A stretch of 64,000 nt of DNA from Dasypus novemcinctus (GCF_030445035.2 NC_080677.1:113639263-113703262); one strand, 5' to 3'. Counted from the stretch's first letter, positions 1 through 11,112 are shown. Translations and numbers: made by a program. The notes: generated from the sequence alone by a model not told the origin.

Positions 1-319
1 AAGTATTCAGGGGAAATGCAAACCAAATATGCTAAAAGCTTATCTAGAATGCCTGAAGTCCATGCTAAAAGCTTACCTAAGATGTGGAAGATATATATAT
101 GCTAATTCAAGCTTATTGAGAATGGAAACAAAAGGACCATTTAACCTTTACTCTCTGTATAAAAGAAACTCTGAAAGTCTTGTTCCCGGCTTGGGTTTGC
201 AACAGGAAGCTCCCAGAGTCAAGCCTGCCGTCAATAAACCATTTTTCCTTCTCAAAATCATTCCTGAGTCCTGGCCTCTCTATACGCAAATAATTGAACC
301 TCTCTCAAATTCTACAACA
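1..319 (+). mobile_element. LTR of a class-I-like endogenous retrovirus, 3' part
   Basis: This looks like the 3' part of a retroviral LTR; its 5' end is outside the window. In order it has U3 repeats built on 'atgctaaaagctta' (about 28-110), a TATA box TATAAAAG (158-165), a polyadenylation signal AATAAA (233-238) and a terminal CA after 'ctacaa' (319). Spacing and wording resemble the LTR at about 1015-1374: both have 'aggrccatttaa' then TATAAAAG, 'gcc..tc(a/g)a' before AATAAA, 'ttccttctca' after it, and a 'ctacaaca' end. The 98-codon ORF across it is a chance ORF. Class I (ERV1) is an inference from this layout; the subfamily is not assigned. Confidence 0.6.
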
Positions 320-1014
320 TTATAACGTTTCAGTTAGCATTCCCACAACTTTTTACTTTTTTCAGTATTGTCTTAACTTATACATCTTTCATTTTATCCT
401 ATAAAGAAAAAAAATATTCAATTTAAGCAAGAACTATTTTTTATGAAGAGACAGTAATTCTATTAATCAAGACTTACACTTTTTATTATTATAGAGATCT
501 CATCAACATTTTAAACTTAGGTAATAAGTGCTTATTTAATTTTTGACTATTTGTATAGAGCTCTTTCAGAACCTTTTATTTATCAAATTATATCACCATC
601 TCGAGGTATCAAAGTATACACTGATAATTCTCTTTCTTTCTCTCTCTTTATTCCTTTCTCTTTCTTTCTTTCTTGAACAATCATGCACACTGAAACAATT
701 ACAACACATACATTGAACAAATAGACAAACACAAAAGCAGTGCCAAATCTACTAATCTAGAATTTTTTCATTGCTTCCTTTATAATTCAACATTTCTTTT
801 CCGGTTTTCTTCCTCTCAATTTCTTTCTTCATCTTTCTGTCCCCAAGTCATACTTGCTTTATGATGCTGTGCTTGAACAAGTTCTGTAGTTTTAATATAG
901 CCTGTATATAAATTCAAAATTGTTTCCAAGTGTACATAGTCTCTAGAAATCCAAATAAGTAATATAGGCCCTACAGTCTTTGAATGTTCAGAAATGATGT
1001 AAGACTGAATGTGT
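320..1014. other. AT-rich spacer with a (CTTT)n microsatellite
   Basis: There is no coding signal here. A pyrimidine microsatellite of CTTT/TCTC units lies at about 629-674. The stretch separates two LTRs in the same orientation and could be a residue of proviral internal sequence, but I see no gag, pol or env similarity. Confidence 0.5.
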
Positions 1015-1374
1015 ATTCAAAGTTGCATCCGGACGGAATGTGGAGGATATGCTAATTCAAGCTCACCTGAAATGTGGGGGATATGCTAATTCAAGCTAAC
1101 CTGAAATGAGGGGTGTACTTTAATTCAAAACCTATCTGGTACTCAGACAAACACTTAACTAACAAGGAAAGTCATTTTCTTTTAAAAGGGCACCATTTAA
1201 CTCCCAACCCTTATATCTTTTCTGTATAAAAGGGAACCCAAAATTCTATTTGGGGTTTGGTTTTTATTAGGACAGGAGTCCGTTGAGTCTGGCCGGTCGA
1301 AATAAATCAACTTCCTTCTCAGAGTTCTGGTGCTCTGACCTTCGATACCGTGTACACCCGACTTCTCTACAACA
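1015..1374 (+). mobile_element. LTR of a class-I-like endogenous retrovirus with U3 tandem repeats
   Basis: The U3 part carries two near-perfect tandem copies of a unit of about 36 bp containing 'ggatatgctaattcaagct' (about 1045-1110) and a degenerate third, an enhancer-like arrangement. Then come a TATA box TATAAAAGGG (1225-1234), an R/U5-like segment, AATAAA (1301-1306) and a terminal 'ctctacaaca' ending at 1374. It is a relative of the LTR at 1-319 but clearly diverged from it, which fits separate insertions better than one provirus. The 5' boundary is approximate. Confidence 0.65.
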
Positions 1375-1399
1375 GTTTAAATACTTTGATGTAAAGCCA

Positions 1400-1735
1400 T
1401 TCTAGTCTTTGGAATGAGACCTAGCCATGCATTTTCCAGCATCTGTCTCTCCGTCTGCATGACCGGAGGTTCTGGGTTCCACAGGAACTCTCGTTGTCAC
1501 TTGGCATTCATGGTATGACTTTATCCAATGAGCTGGTACCCACACAGGACATGCTCCATCTCCCAGGGAAATACAAGCAAACCATCGAGGACTTTGAAGG
1601 CTTTCCAAACCACTTGGGGCTCTGCGCCATTACAACCACTTTAATTTCACTTTAGGTGATCATTCTTCCCTTCAGGTCCCTGTTCTGCACCAGTTGCTGC
1701 AAGCCTTCTTCCCTTCACTTGCGTTGGGCACCAGA
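1400..1735 (-). mobile_element. Internal leader of a betaretrovirus-like ERV (PBS and leader), decayed
   Basis: On the minus strand, directly after the LTR at 1736-1999, lies a primer-binding-site-like 16-mer TGGTGCCCAACGCAAG (complement of 1718-1733). This is close to the tRNA-Lys type PBS of betaretroviruses and HERV-K-like elements. A leader follows, with a possible first ATG at 1628-1630. Only short open frames follow, so no intact gag is present. The left boundary is uncertain. Confidence 0.5.
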
Positions 1736-1999
1736 TGCTGAGAACCAGCTCAGCAATAGGTTGACTTGAAGGGAAGGGAAAACAGAACTTTACGAAATAA
1801 AGAACAGAGAGAGAGACATGAGAGGAGATAAAGCTGGGACCAGGGCACTCACAGCTTCTGGAACTGAGAGCCTTGACCCTAGTTTCTGCATCATATTTAT
1901 TAGGAACTCCAAAGCAGCTGCTCCTCATCAGCATGGCAACATTTACAATAACTGGGGACAAGTGCAACGAATAGGGAACAGGTAAGCCAGTTTCCCACA
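1736..1999 (-). mobile_element. Short LTR of a betaretrovirus-like (ERVK class) element
   Basis: Read on the minus strand this segment starts TGTGGGAAAC (from 1999) and ends CTCAGCA (1736), two bases before the lysine-type primer-binding site. It contains TCTCTCTCTCTG and two AATAAA/TTTATTT-type signals, as expected for R-U5. At about 264 bp it is short for the class, so an internal deletion is likely. The 117-codon minus-strand ORF running through it has no recognisable protein similarity. The TG...CA ends and the PBS are seen in the sequence; the ERVK class is inferred from them. Confidence 0.6.
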
Positions 2000-2059
2000 T
2001 TTATGTATGTTCATGTATGAATGATATACTTCAGTGAAATTTTATTTAGAAAATGATTC

Positions 2060-2960
2060 CTGTACTCAAAAACAAAATGACAACCAACTCAATTAAAAAT
2101 GTGCAAAGGACCTGAACAGATATTTCTCTAAAGAACATATATAAATGATCAAAGGCACATGGAAAGATGCTCAACACCATTAGCCATTATGGAAATAAAA
2201 ACCAAAACTACAATGATTTACTACCTCACACCCACTACAATGGTTAACATTTTAAAAATGGAAAATAACAAGTGTTGGTAGAGATGCAGAGAAATAGGAA
2301 CCTCCGTACATTTTGGTGGGGATGTAAAATGGTGCAGCTGCTGTGGAAAATACTTTGGTATTTCCTAAAAAAGTTAAACACAGAATTACAATATGACCCA
2401 GCAATTCCACTTCTAGGTATATACCTTGAAGAACTGGAATCAGGGACTCGAGCATATACTTGTATACCAATATTCATAGCAGCCTTATCCACAATAGCCA
2501 AAAGATGGATGCAACCTAAGCATCTATCGACAGATGACTGGATAAACAAAATGTGGTATATTCATACAATGGAATATTAATTAGCCATAAAAAGAAATGA
2601 AGTTCTGATATATGTTACAACATGGATGAACCTTGAAGATGTTGAGTTAAAAAAGCCAGACACAAAAGGGCAAATGTTATATGCTTTCACTTATATGAAA
2701 TAACTAGAATATGAAAATTCATAGGAACAGGGAGTAGTTTATAGGTGGGGGTTGGATGGGTGGCAGGGTTGATGAGGAGTTAATGAATAATAGGTGCAGA
2801 GTCTCTGTTTGAGGTTATGGAAAACTTCAGTTAACAGATGAATAGATGAATAGAGTAATAGCGGTTGTGAAGGTAGTACATTATGAATGTGATTAATACC
2901 ACTGGATTGTATGCTTGGAAGTGGTTGAGATGGGAAAGTGTATCTTGTTTCTATGTTACC
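2060..2960 (+). mobile_element. L1 LINE fragment: end of ORF2 and 3' UTR
   Basis: This is an old 5'-truncated mammalian L1 in sense orientation. The 102-codon open stretch at 2272-2580 is a degenerate ORF2 C-terminus; short signatures 'LQYDPAIPLLGIYL', 'IAALSTIAKRWMQ' and 'NKMWYIHTMEY' are visible. The typical 3' region follows ('gaagttctgatatatg', 'acttatatgaaataactag', 'gaaaattcatag'). It does not encode a functional protein. Confidence 0.85.
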
Positions 2961-3004
2961 ACAATTTAAAAGAGAGAAAGACTACAGAGACAATGGCAAT
3001 TAAA

Positions 3005-3480
3005 TGTGATAGATGATACTGGACTGTATCTAATAATGGAGGAGGAATGCCCCAAAGACATGGTTGGTGATTGAGTCATGTTCCCTACAAAAGGCATGTC
3101 CCCACAAAATCCCTGGGCCTGTGGGTATGAATCCACTGTAAATAGGACTTTTGAAGATATTATTGGTTCAGGTGTGCCCAAACTGAATGAGAGTGGGCTT
3201 TAATTCAATATGAATGAAGTCTTTTAAGCAAAGGAAATTGGACATGGAGAAGAAGCCATGAGGAGCAGCCAGAAGCTGGTGGTCAGTGGATCCTTCCATG
3301 TGATGGAAATGCTAAGGATCAAGGATTGCTGACAGCCAACACCTGAAGGCCACAGTCTTTGGGAGGAAGCATCGTCTTGCTTATGCCTCAATTTTGGACT
3401 TCTCTTAGCCTCAAAATCAGGAACTAATAAATCCCTGTTGTATTAGCCAAACCACTGGATGGTATTTGTTTTAGCAGGTA
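3005..3480 (+). mobile_element. MaLR-like LTR fragment
   Basis: The layout is of ERVL-MaLR type: 'gattgagtcatgttccc', a mid-region with 'ggacatggagaagaagccatgaggagcagccagaag', then 'cctcaaaatcaggaactaataaatccctgttgt' and 'ttagccaaaccactggatggtatttgttttagcag'. No gene is present. The subfamily is unassigned and the boundaries are approximate. Confidence 0.45.
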
Positions 3481-3539
3481 GGAAATCAAGACAGACATTA
3501 TTGAGACCATTGAAAAAACTGGAATATAAATTGTATGCT

Positions 3540-3850
3540 TTATATCAATAAAGGCTTACACAAATGAATATCCTTGTTCTTAGGAAATAAGCATGGAAGT
3601 ATTGAATGGTAAAGGAACATGATATATAAAACCTACTCTCAAAGGTTTATAAGATGATAGATGTTAGCTAAATAGCTAGATAGATATAGAAATAGAATGA
3701 CATAAAAATGTTGCAAAATATTAAAAGGTGGTAAATATGGGTATCTGGGTAGGGAGTATATGAAAGTTCTCTGTATTATTTTTGTATTATGTTTGCAACT
3801 TTCCTCTAAGCTTGAAATATTGCAAAATAAAAAAGTTTTCTTTTTTTAAA
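3540..3850 (+). mobile_element. Ancient L1 3' UTR fragment
   Basis: A sense-strand old L1 (L1M) 3' end ending 'gcaacttt..ctctaagcttgaaatattgcaaaataaaaaag' before an A/T-rich tail at about 3830-3850. It is non-coding. Confidence 0.6.
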
Positions 3851-5680
3851 AGTGATACCCGTGGCTGCTGTAAGGAAATAGACTGTAGTGGGACAAGAAA
3901 TGAAGGTGGCTTGGACAAAACACAAGAGCAGGTGAGTAAAGGTAGGATTCTAGATCTCTTCAGTATAGCCAACAGAATTTGTTGTTGGGTCATATATTGG
4001 ATACGAGAGAAAGAGATGATTCAAAAATTATTTCAACTAGAAAAGTGTTTTGGAGGAAATGTTGGGAGCTCACTTTTGGACACATTAAGTTCGAAATGGC
4101 CGTTAGATATCCGAGAGGATCTGTTGAGACCACTGAATATACAATTCTGGAATTTGGGAGATGCTTGTGTTGGGGATATAAACAGGGTGCTCATTGGTAT
4201 ATAAAATAGTATTTATCTTGTTTTGGGATCCCCTAGAAGTAGACCCTGAGACAAGGATTTGAGTACAAGTAGTTTATCTGAGAGGTAAGCCCAAGAAATA
4301 CTGGTAGAGAGGTAGGGAAATGAGACAGGAAAAGGAAGGAAGCCAATAAAAGGTGTATTATGAAGTTAAGTTACCCCTGTAGGCAGTTGAAGTTTAGTTC
4401 CACTGTGGGACTCTGGGATATAGTGTAGAATAGGCCTCAAAGTTACCCTAATGATGGACCAGAAAGGTAGACAATTATCCACCAAACTGCTATCCACCTT
4501 TGAGGGATGTTCTGGAGGCATTCACTCCCCAGCATTTTCAGCTTATAAGTATGAGAGTGAAGTGCTCCTGGGCCAGCAAAAGGTCCCCAGGCATAGAATC
4601 AAATGTTCTCATTAAGTAGTCTTCTGTGTATATATATGAACCTTGAGGGGATATGGGTGAATACTCACATCAAGAAAATCTCTGAGATGACCTCAAGAGG
4701 GGGTGAAGTTAGAGGTGTCCAATCACCAAAGCTCTATAGCATACCAACATTTGGAAGTCAAGGAAATGAGAAGGAATCAGCAAAGGAAACTGAGGAGAGA
4801 CTAGTAAAAAATAGAGCATGGAGTGCTAGAAACCAAAGTAAGAAAGTTTTTACAAGAAAGAGAAAGATTAACCTCATCAAATGCTGCAAGAGGTCAAGGT
4901 AAGAATTGAGGATTGGCAAGTGGATTGAGGGGGCACTGGTGACCTTGATCTTGTAAGTATGGTTCAAGATAGGGAGTGAGTTTAAAGGAGAAAAGAAATT
5001 GCAGGCAGCCTGTATAGACAGCTCTTTCAAATAATTTTGTTTTAAAGAAATCAAATGGTAGCTGGAGGAAATCTTGGATGTCAAGAGGGTTGTTTTTGTT
5101 GTTGTTGCTTTTGGTGTTTGTATGTGTGTATGAGTATGTATGTTTTGAGCAGGAAAAGCTTTATGTTGATGATACTGATCCAGTCAAGAGGGAAAAGGCA
5201 ATGATATAGGAAAAAGGGAAAATTATAGAGAAATGATACCCCTAGTAGGCAAGAAAGAATGGAATTTTGCCGACAGCCAGAGGTGCTTCCCTTAGGAGCA
5301 CAGACCAATCAGAGAAAAAGGCAGAGGGTATGGCCATAGATGTAAATGGTGGTAAAGTGGAAATTCTCTTCTGAGCTGCTATATTTTTCACAGTAGCAAG
5401 GAAGTCAGCTGAGGGTTTAGGGAAGGAAATGGTTGGAGGGCTGAAGAAAGAGGAGAAGGTGTGAAATAGTCATTCAGGATTGTGAATAGATGAGAGAAAT
5501 GTAAAAGGATGACCAAGCAGCACCAAAGGCCATATGAGGTTAGTGATAATACATTTAAAGTGAGAGCAGTCAGCATGGTTGTCCTTTTCTCCTGCCATAT
5601 TTCACCTGCTTGGGTGCAAGTGTGGAGTAGGGGGAGAATTGGATACAAAGGTTGAGTATGATTTATTGACAAGCCTCAAC
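3851..5680 (+). repeat. Long ancient mammalian interspersed repeat, interrupted at 4222-4595
   Basis: The stretch reads as one old, non-coding mammalian-wide repeat: 'gtggctgctgtaaggaaatagactgtag', 'cacttttggacacattaagttcgaaatg', 'ccaacatttggaagtcaaggaaatgag', 'tcaaatgctgcaagaggtcaag' and 'ttaaagtgagagcagtcagcatggttgt' occur in the order known from other mammals. The same family recurs at 42590-43190 and around 55790-56800. The ORFs inside (for example 3782-4204 and 4603-4902) are shadows. I recognise the repeat from memory but cannot assign a family name. Confidence 0.5.
4222..4595 (+). repeat. Ancient interspersed repeat inserted in the previous one
   Basis: It starts 'gatcccctagaagtagacc' and contains 'ggaaggaagccaataaaagg', 'cctcaaagttaccctaatg' and 'gagggatgttctggaggcattc'. 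The same signature phrases recur at 9640-9995, so these are two copies of one family. Probably an old LTR-type element; the class is not certain. Confidence 0.45.
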
Positions 5681-6355
5681 ATATAATTTTGCTCCAGGAA
5701 GACACTATAGAGTAATTAGCTAAGAAATCAGATTTTTCTTGAGAAAACCATCTTGAATTCCAAGAAACTTGGGAATATATTATAAGTGAAAAAGATTATG
5801 GAGATTTATGGGGAAGTGAGGTAGAAGTTGCTTGACTCAAATCTATTTTGAAAATGTTTTGCAAAATCTGATATGGGATTTACTAGAAAAACAATAGTTT
5901 GGGAGGACAAATTCAACATGTAATAGGGGGTGAACTCATATTTAGTAAAGTGTAAAAGTCAGGGAAAAGACAATGTGCATTCTTGAGGTTAGAAAAGGAG
6001 GCTAGCTAGATTCACTAAATTTTAGATTCCTAAAATTTTGGGATGTGACCCTTAGGTTCTTCTAGAAGAGAGTGGCTCCTTCTTCAGAAAGCAAGTTTCT
6101 GATAGTCTAGAAAACCTGCAGTTTCTCTGACTCCATTACCCTGTCTTTGTGAAAATGTTGGCAAAGATTTTGCTCCCCACAAAGTCATGCCTTTATGATT
6201 TAGTCAGCCAGGTCCCATAGTTCTAAAATTTTAACTTCAGGAAGGCAGGCTGCCAGATACATGACAGTTCCTAGATTTCTGACTTGACTTACCTGAAATG
6301 AAAAGAAGTAACAGCAAATATTGTACTTGGATGTATCAGTGCTTTCATTCATTCT
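5681..6355. other. Unassigned AT-rich intergenic sequence
   Basis: No open reading frame, RNA gene or confidently recognised repeat is visible. The base composition is ordinary for the window. Confidence 0.4.
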
Positions 6356-6359
6356 GTTC

Positions 6360-6655
6360 TCTGCCTTAAATGCCCTTGTTCCACTTAGGGAGTCCTGATT
6401 ATCCTTTAAGACTTGCCCAAATGCCTTCTGCTTGATGAAATCCTCCCTGAAATCTCAGAATCAATTACATTTTCTCCTATACTCCCACAGAACTTGTACA
6501 CCTCTATTAAAGGACTTGTTAAATTATTTTATAGCTTATTTTTTAAAATGTATTATCTAAAAGACTCCAGAGTAGGTATCAGGCCTTATTCATGTTTGAA
6601 TCACCAGCACTTAGCCTACATAGCTCAAATTAAGGAAATAATGCCTTAGAAAATC
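6360..6655 (+). repeat. L2 LINE 3' fragment
   Basis: Sense-strand L2-like text: 'atcctttaagacttgccc', 'tgaaatcctccctgaaatc', 'cccacagaacttgtaca' and 'ttcatgtttgaatcaccagcacttagcctacatag'. These match the known order of the L2 3' end. The 78-codon ORF at 6413-6649 is fortuitous. Confidence 0.65.
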
Positions 6656-7964
6656 TACAGTAACCAAATTCAAAGTTTCTCTAAATTGTTATTATTTAAC
6701 TTCATTTAATAATGGATTTCAAGCCATTAGGATTTGGAAGTTACAAAGTAAAAGAAATTAACGCGTCCTGTGTGAGCAAAAAGCCTAATTCAGTGTAGAA
6801 TTATGGAGGTCAATAAGGGCTCGCTTCTTTGCCACTATGGTCAGGAAGAACTTTCCGGGAGATAAAAAGGACAATGTCATCCTCAGGATTGCAAGATTCT
6901 TAGACACAGGATACATAGAAAGTGGGTTCTTCCTATTTTAGATTAAAGCCCAGCAAAAGCTTTCCAGAATTAGTCACTGAAGAAACACATTAATCCATAT
7001 TTTCCTTCATCTGGTCACTGCAATTAGTAGAATGGTTTAAACCACGGGTGGTCAAGGTTATTTATCATTCCATGGTCTACCCAAATGCCTCCTTTCATCA
7101 TGTTTAGTTTGGAGTTTTATCTGGAGTTTTATGTATTTGAAAATATTCAGAATGAATCTTTAAGGTATAGGAGGAAAATGGACTGAACCCTAAGCTTCTA
7201 TGTGAATATGTTGCATAGAAAAGATGAAAACATACCAGTGAACAAAAGTTGAGGGCAGAAGTATAAAGAAGGGTAGGGAAGTAGTGTATATTCCCTTGAG
7301 AACATTTAGTTGTTGCCAACTAAAACCATGGGAAGAGGCTACAGACTCTTTCTATGATTCAGACTAAAATCAAATTTGTAAAGTAGTCAAAATACACATG
7401 AATCAACTCTTCTCTTGTTCATCGTGATTATTAGTCAAAAGCTGGCAAGAAGTTACAATCAAAATCAGTCTGTTGTGACAACTGGAAATGTTTGCATTAA
7501 ATAATCTTCCCACCAAGCATTGCAACAGCTCCTAACATATACCACATAACATCTGAATTCCTTAACCTATTAACACCCTCATAATCTGGTACTGTATTCT
7601 CTATCCCACCTAATTTCTGACCACTTCTCCATTTTGGTCAAGATGGTATTCTCACTATCCCCTACACTCCAAAATTTATTCACACTCTTAAGTGTCTCCC
7701 CACACATTTTCCTTCCTTGTAATCTATTCAAACCAGTTTATTCTTAAATTCCAATACTAGTCCCATCTGATCTATTGGGTTTGTCACTACTGCAAAGCAC
7801 ACTGGTACCTCTGCTTTGAATTTCTACACTGCTACTTGAGACCTAGAAGACCAATGTAACGTTTCTGTTGGAGTCAGCCTACAATTTATGAACACTTACT
7901 GGGTTCACACAGTGCTAGTAGCGTAATTCTTCTTTATTTTCTTAGATACTGAATGAAAATTGCT
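6656..7964. other. Unassigned intergenic sequence
   Basis: About 1.3 kb of AT-rich sequence with only short chance ORFs. I see no gene, no SINE and no confidently recognised LINE. Confidence 0.4.
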
Positions 7965-8400
7965 GGTCACCATTTTATTTTTTTTTTATTTTATTTTTAT
8001 TTTTTTAATTTTTTTAATTTTTTATTTTTTTATTGACTTTGTAATAATATTACATTAAAAATATATATGTGAGGTCCCATTCAACCCCACCCCCCCGCCC
8101 CCCCTCTCCCCCCCCAACAACACTCGTTCCCATCATCATGACACATCCATTGGATTTGGTAAGTACATCTTTGGGCACCTCTGCACCTCATAGACAATGG
8201 TCCACATCATGGCCCATACTCTCCTCCATTCCATCCAGTGGGCCCTGTGAGGATTTACAATGTCCGGTGATTACCTCTGAAGCACCATCCAGGGCAGCTC
8301 CATGTCCCAAAGACGCCTCCACCTCTCATCTCTTCCTGCCTTTCCCCATACCCATCGTCCACCATGTCCACTTTTCCCAATCCAATGGGTCACCATTTTA
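7965..8400 (-). mobile_element. Armadillo-type L1 3' end, antisense, with 13-bp TSD
   Basis: The inserted body is 7978-8387, flanked by perfect direct repeats GGTCACCATTTTA at 7965-7977 and 8388-8400. The element is antisense: a T-rich tail complement (about 7978-8040) precedes a C-rich 3' UTR with 'gaggtcccattcaacccca' (8071-8089) and 'catcatgacacatccattg'. Identical 3' UTR phrases recur at 40735-40809, and a sense relative lies at 31440-31815. It is 5'-truncated, and the 110-codon ORF is an artefact of the C-rich 3' UTR. Confidence 0.85.
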
Positions 8401-9065
8401 AACTGCTTTTTACTTCCCCTAAATGACCAAGATAGCTAAATATTTTTTTGCTGCTTTTTAATCTTATGCCAGGGAAACACTTTTTTTTCCTTCATAAGCT
8501 AAGGAAACATTGGTGGGTACAAAGCTGGTGAAAGTGATTGTAATCTTCAACTTTAACCCCTTCCAAATTAAGTGTTTCTTGAATACAGCTTAGTTAAAGC
8601 ACACACTGGTAACCAATTAGGAGCAAATAAGGTACTATTGGTATCAGACCCATTGACCATTTCTTGGATATTCAGATTGTGGAATTAGTAGCAGGTATAT
8701 TCAGTGGCATATGCTGAGCCTTGCCCCAGGATTCTGAATCTTGCAAGAAAAAAATGGCCAAGGCTAGATTCTGTTCTCAAAGTTGGGCAATCCCAGAACA
8801 GTCATGAGCACATAATGGAATAGTCATACAATGACCTTTGCTTAATACCTGAAACCCGTCAATGCCTCTCTTTCTAGGGCATATTATCTCTGTATTAAGA
8901 AAAAGTTTCAGGATGCCAAGAAATTTAGCCTGGAATTTTTTAAGGTCATTCTAGTTCATCTGTGATGAATGAAATACAAAACTCTGAAACATAAAATCTC
9001 CTATCTTTAACGGAACAAACAGAAGCTTGCCCTTAAGTGACTTTTCTTTAGCTTATCCACTGTGT
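8401..9065. other. Unassigned intergenic sequence
   Basis: Nothing recognisable beyond ordinary AT-rich DNA and short homopolymer runs. Confidence 0.35.
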
Positions 9066-9069
9066 ATAT

Positions 9070-9415
9070 TATTGTAAAAAATATTGACTTCCTCTCCCTT
9101 TTATCTCCAGGAGAAATATACTTCTCCTGCCACTTAACTTTGGGCTTGTCCCTATGACTTGTTTTGGATGTGATAAAAGCAGGGGCTTGAAATGTGCTTG
9201 AGTGACTGGATTTGCCCTCTTATACATTTGAAATGGCCATAAGTGAAGTATATCTTGGCTAGCCACTTGTCCAAAGAAGGAGAGGACCTATGGAGCAGAG
9301 CTGCCCCGTTGACTTGCAGCTCTGTGAGATTAAATAATTGTTATTTTAAGGCACTGAGTTTTGGGATCATTTGTTACACAGGATTTCTGTGCCACCAGTA
9401 AACTGATATACATAC
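9070..9415 (+). mobile_element. MaLR LTR (MLT1-like)
   Basis: The 3' half has the MLT1-type ending: 'gtgagattaaataattgttattttaaggcactgagttttgggatcatttgtta', then 'cagtaaactgatataca'. The 5' part is degenerate and the boundaries are approximate. Not coding. Confidence 0.55.
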
Positions 9416-9639
9416 TAATAGCTCAACAGCCAGATTTTCCTAAATTCTGTTTAAGTTCCCAGGAAATACCATATTAGTCCCTAAAAAATACAAGTATATT
9501 TCCTTATGGGTCTATAGCTCAAAGAGCAGAGGGTGCTTCAGGCCTTTGGAAATGGTGGATGAGGGAAAGAGACTGTCAGAAGATTTAATACCAGTATGTT
9601 AATTCTAATATTAATTTGTTATCAGTCTAAGTTGGTTTC

Positions 9640-9995
9640 CTCCAGAACAGACTTTATGAGACTAGGGTTGAGTACTAATAGTGTATTTGGAAGGCCATTC
9701 CCGGGAGCACTAGTAGGGAGGAGGGAGAGAAGACAAGGAAGGGAAGGAAGCCAATACAGGAAGCATCTGCTGTGGCTACTGCTGTGGGGGAGCTGAGGCT
9801 CCTTTCTACCAGGTATCTCTGGGAGGCAATGTAGAACATGCCTCAGAGTTGTCCCACTCAAAGGATGAGAAAGCTGGAATATTTAGCCACTAAATCCCAT
9901 TTGTCATTACTATGAGGGTTGTTTCCAGGGATGTTAACTCTGGCAATCAAAGCCTGCCTGACACCCAGCATGATCCTATCGTCACAAAAAACTCT
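9640..9995 (+). repeat. Second copy of the ancient repeat seen at 4222-4595
   Basis: It shares 'gggaaggaagccaataca', 'catgcctcagagttgtccc' and 'agggatgttaactctggcaatcaaagcctg' with the order seen in the 4.2-4.6 kb copy. Non-coding; open frames on both strands here are chance. Confidence 0.4.
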
Positions 9996-10904
9996 CATGC
10001 TGAGGGATGCAGGTATTCACAGTAGAAAACTATCAGCATGCATAGGAATGTTGAGTGCCAAAAGCACTTATTCCAGATGCATACTGATTATAAAACACTA
10101 TTAAAGCCTCCTTTTAATGGGAGAGAACCTAAATGCCAGCAAGGGAGAGTGGCAAGATATGGAAAGCATAAATTATAATCCTTCTGATAGCTATTCTACT
10201 TTCTTCCCACAGAATCCTTGCAAGCGTCTCCTTAACCCCCAGAGAATCACTGAAGGTCAGCTAAGAAAGACCTGGGAACAATTTCTGCTTATCTTCTCAG
10301 AAGATATCGGGAACACGTCAAAGAAGGAGCTTTACAGAGCACAGCCGGCAACAAATGCAATGCTTTTCTAATATTTCAAGGAAATAATACTGTTTTCTCA
10401 TCCTATTTTTCTAGAGGCTTAAAAGCCACAAGGATTTTCCCTTAAAGGGGAAATAATATAGCTGGGGTGCTTACTGTTCTTCAGCTCACATTTCCATATA
10501 GTTATGTCTCTCTAAATTTTACTGTGTGTCTCCATTTGAGTTGCAGGTAGCCTTACAAACTTTTTTGTAGCTCTTAAAGTCAAACTGAATGAGCAACTAA
10601 GACTTGGACCATTCATATGTCCTAAATTGGGCACAGGGGGATGGTAGGGAGAGATTCCCTCCTGCCCTAAGGTTCCAGGGAGCTACAAAAAGAGTGATTG
10701 ATGTTGATTCTAGAGAATGGTTCTCGTGTAGCTTAAAAGCCAATTTTGGTAGTTAAGTAGCAACTGGTTTATAAATGGGATTGTGGTTGGAAAGGGTAGT
10801 CTGGGGAAGTAAATGTTAACTGAAAGAAAGCTAAAGAATAATCTAGGGACTAAATAACACAGTGAACCCAGAGGTGGATGAGAATTGTGGTTAATCCTAA
10901 AGAA
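9996..10904. other. Unassigned intergenic sequence
   Basis: Contains an 84-codon ORF at 10117-10371 with no recognisable domain. There is no start context, splice-site pair or codon bias that would make it convincing. Confidence 0.35.
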
Positions 10905-11112
10905 GATGGGTTGGCGCGACCGGCTGGTGTGGTGAGCTGCCACAACAAGATGATGCAGTGAGATGACACAACCAAGAGACACAGCAGATGCAATGAGAGA
11001 CGTAACAAAGCAGGGAGTGGAGGTGCTTCAGGCAATTGGGCGCCTCCCTCCCTCAGCACAAGCAAACCATGAGGGGGTGGGGAGAAATAAATAAACTAAA
11101 TCTTTTTTTAAA
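10905..11112 (+). mobile_element. DAS-related SINE, short variant, sense
   Basis: Ends in the family's typical tail 'ggtggggagaaataaataaactaaatctttttttaaaaa'. The body has 'gtggtgagctgccacaacaagatgatgcagtgagatgacacaac', which matches the central part of DAS-SINEs elsewhere in the window. The tRNA-like head is damaged or missing, so this is a truncated or old copy. Confidence 0.65.

Noticed and set aside
1045..1110. CRISPR-like direct repeats
   Set aside because: Only two or three abutting copies of a roughly 36-bp unit with no spacers, inside an LTR U3, in a mammalian genome.
1647..2000. 117-codon minus-strand ORF as a gene
   Set aside because: It runs through an LTR, its primer-binding site and leader; there is no protein similarity and the LTR explains the sequence.
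2272..2580. 102-codon ORF as a host gene
   Set aside because: It is the C-terminal end of L1 ORF2 in a 5'-truncated element.
3782..4204. 140-codon ORF as a host gene
   Set aside because: It starts in an L1 3' end and continues into an ancient repeat. There is no coherent domain and no splice context.
4603..4902. 99-codon lysine-rich ORF
   Set aside because: It coincides with a purine-rich part of a known-looking ancient repeat; composition alone explains it.
10117..10371. 84-codon ORF as a small gene
   Set aside because: No recognisable motif, no promoter or splice support; that length is expected by chance in 64 kb.
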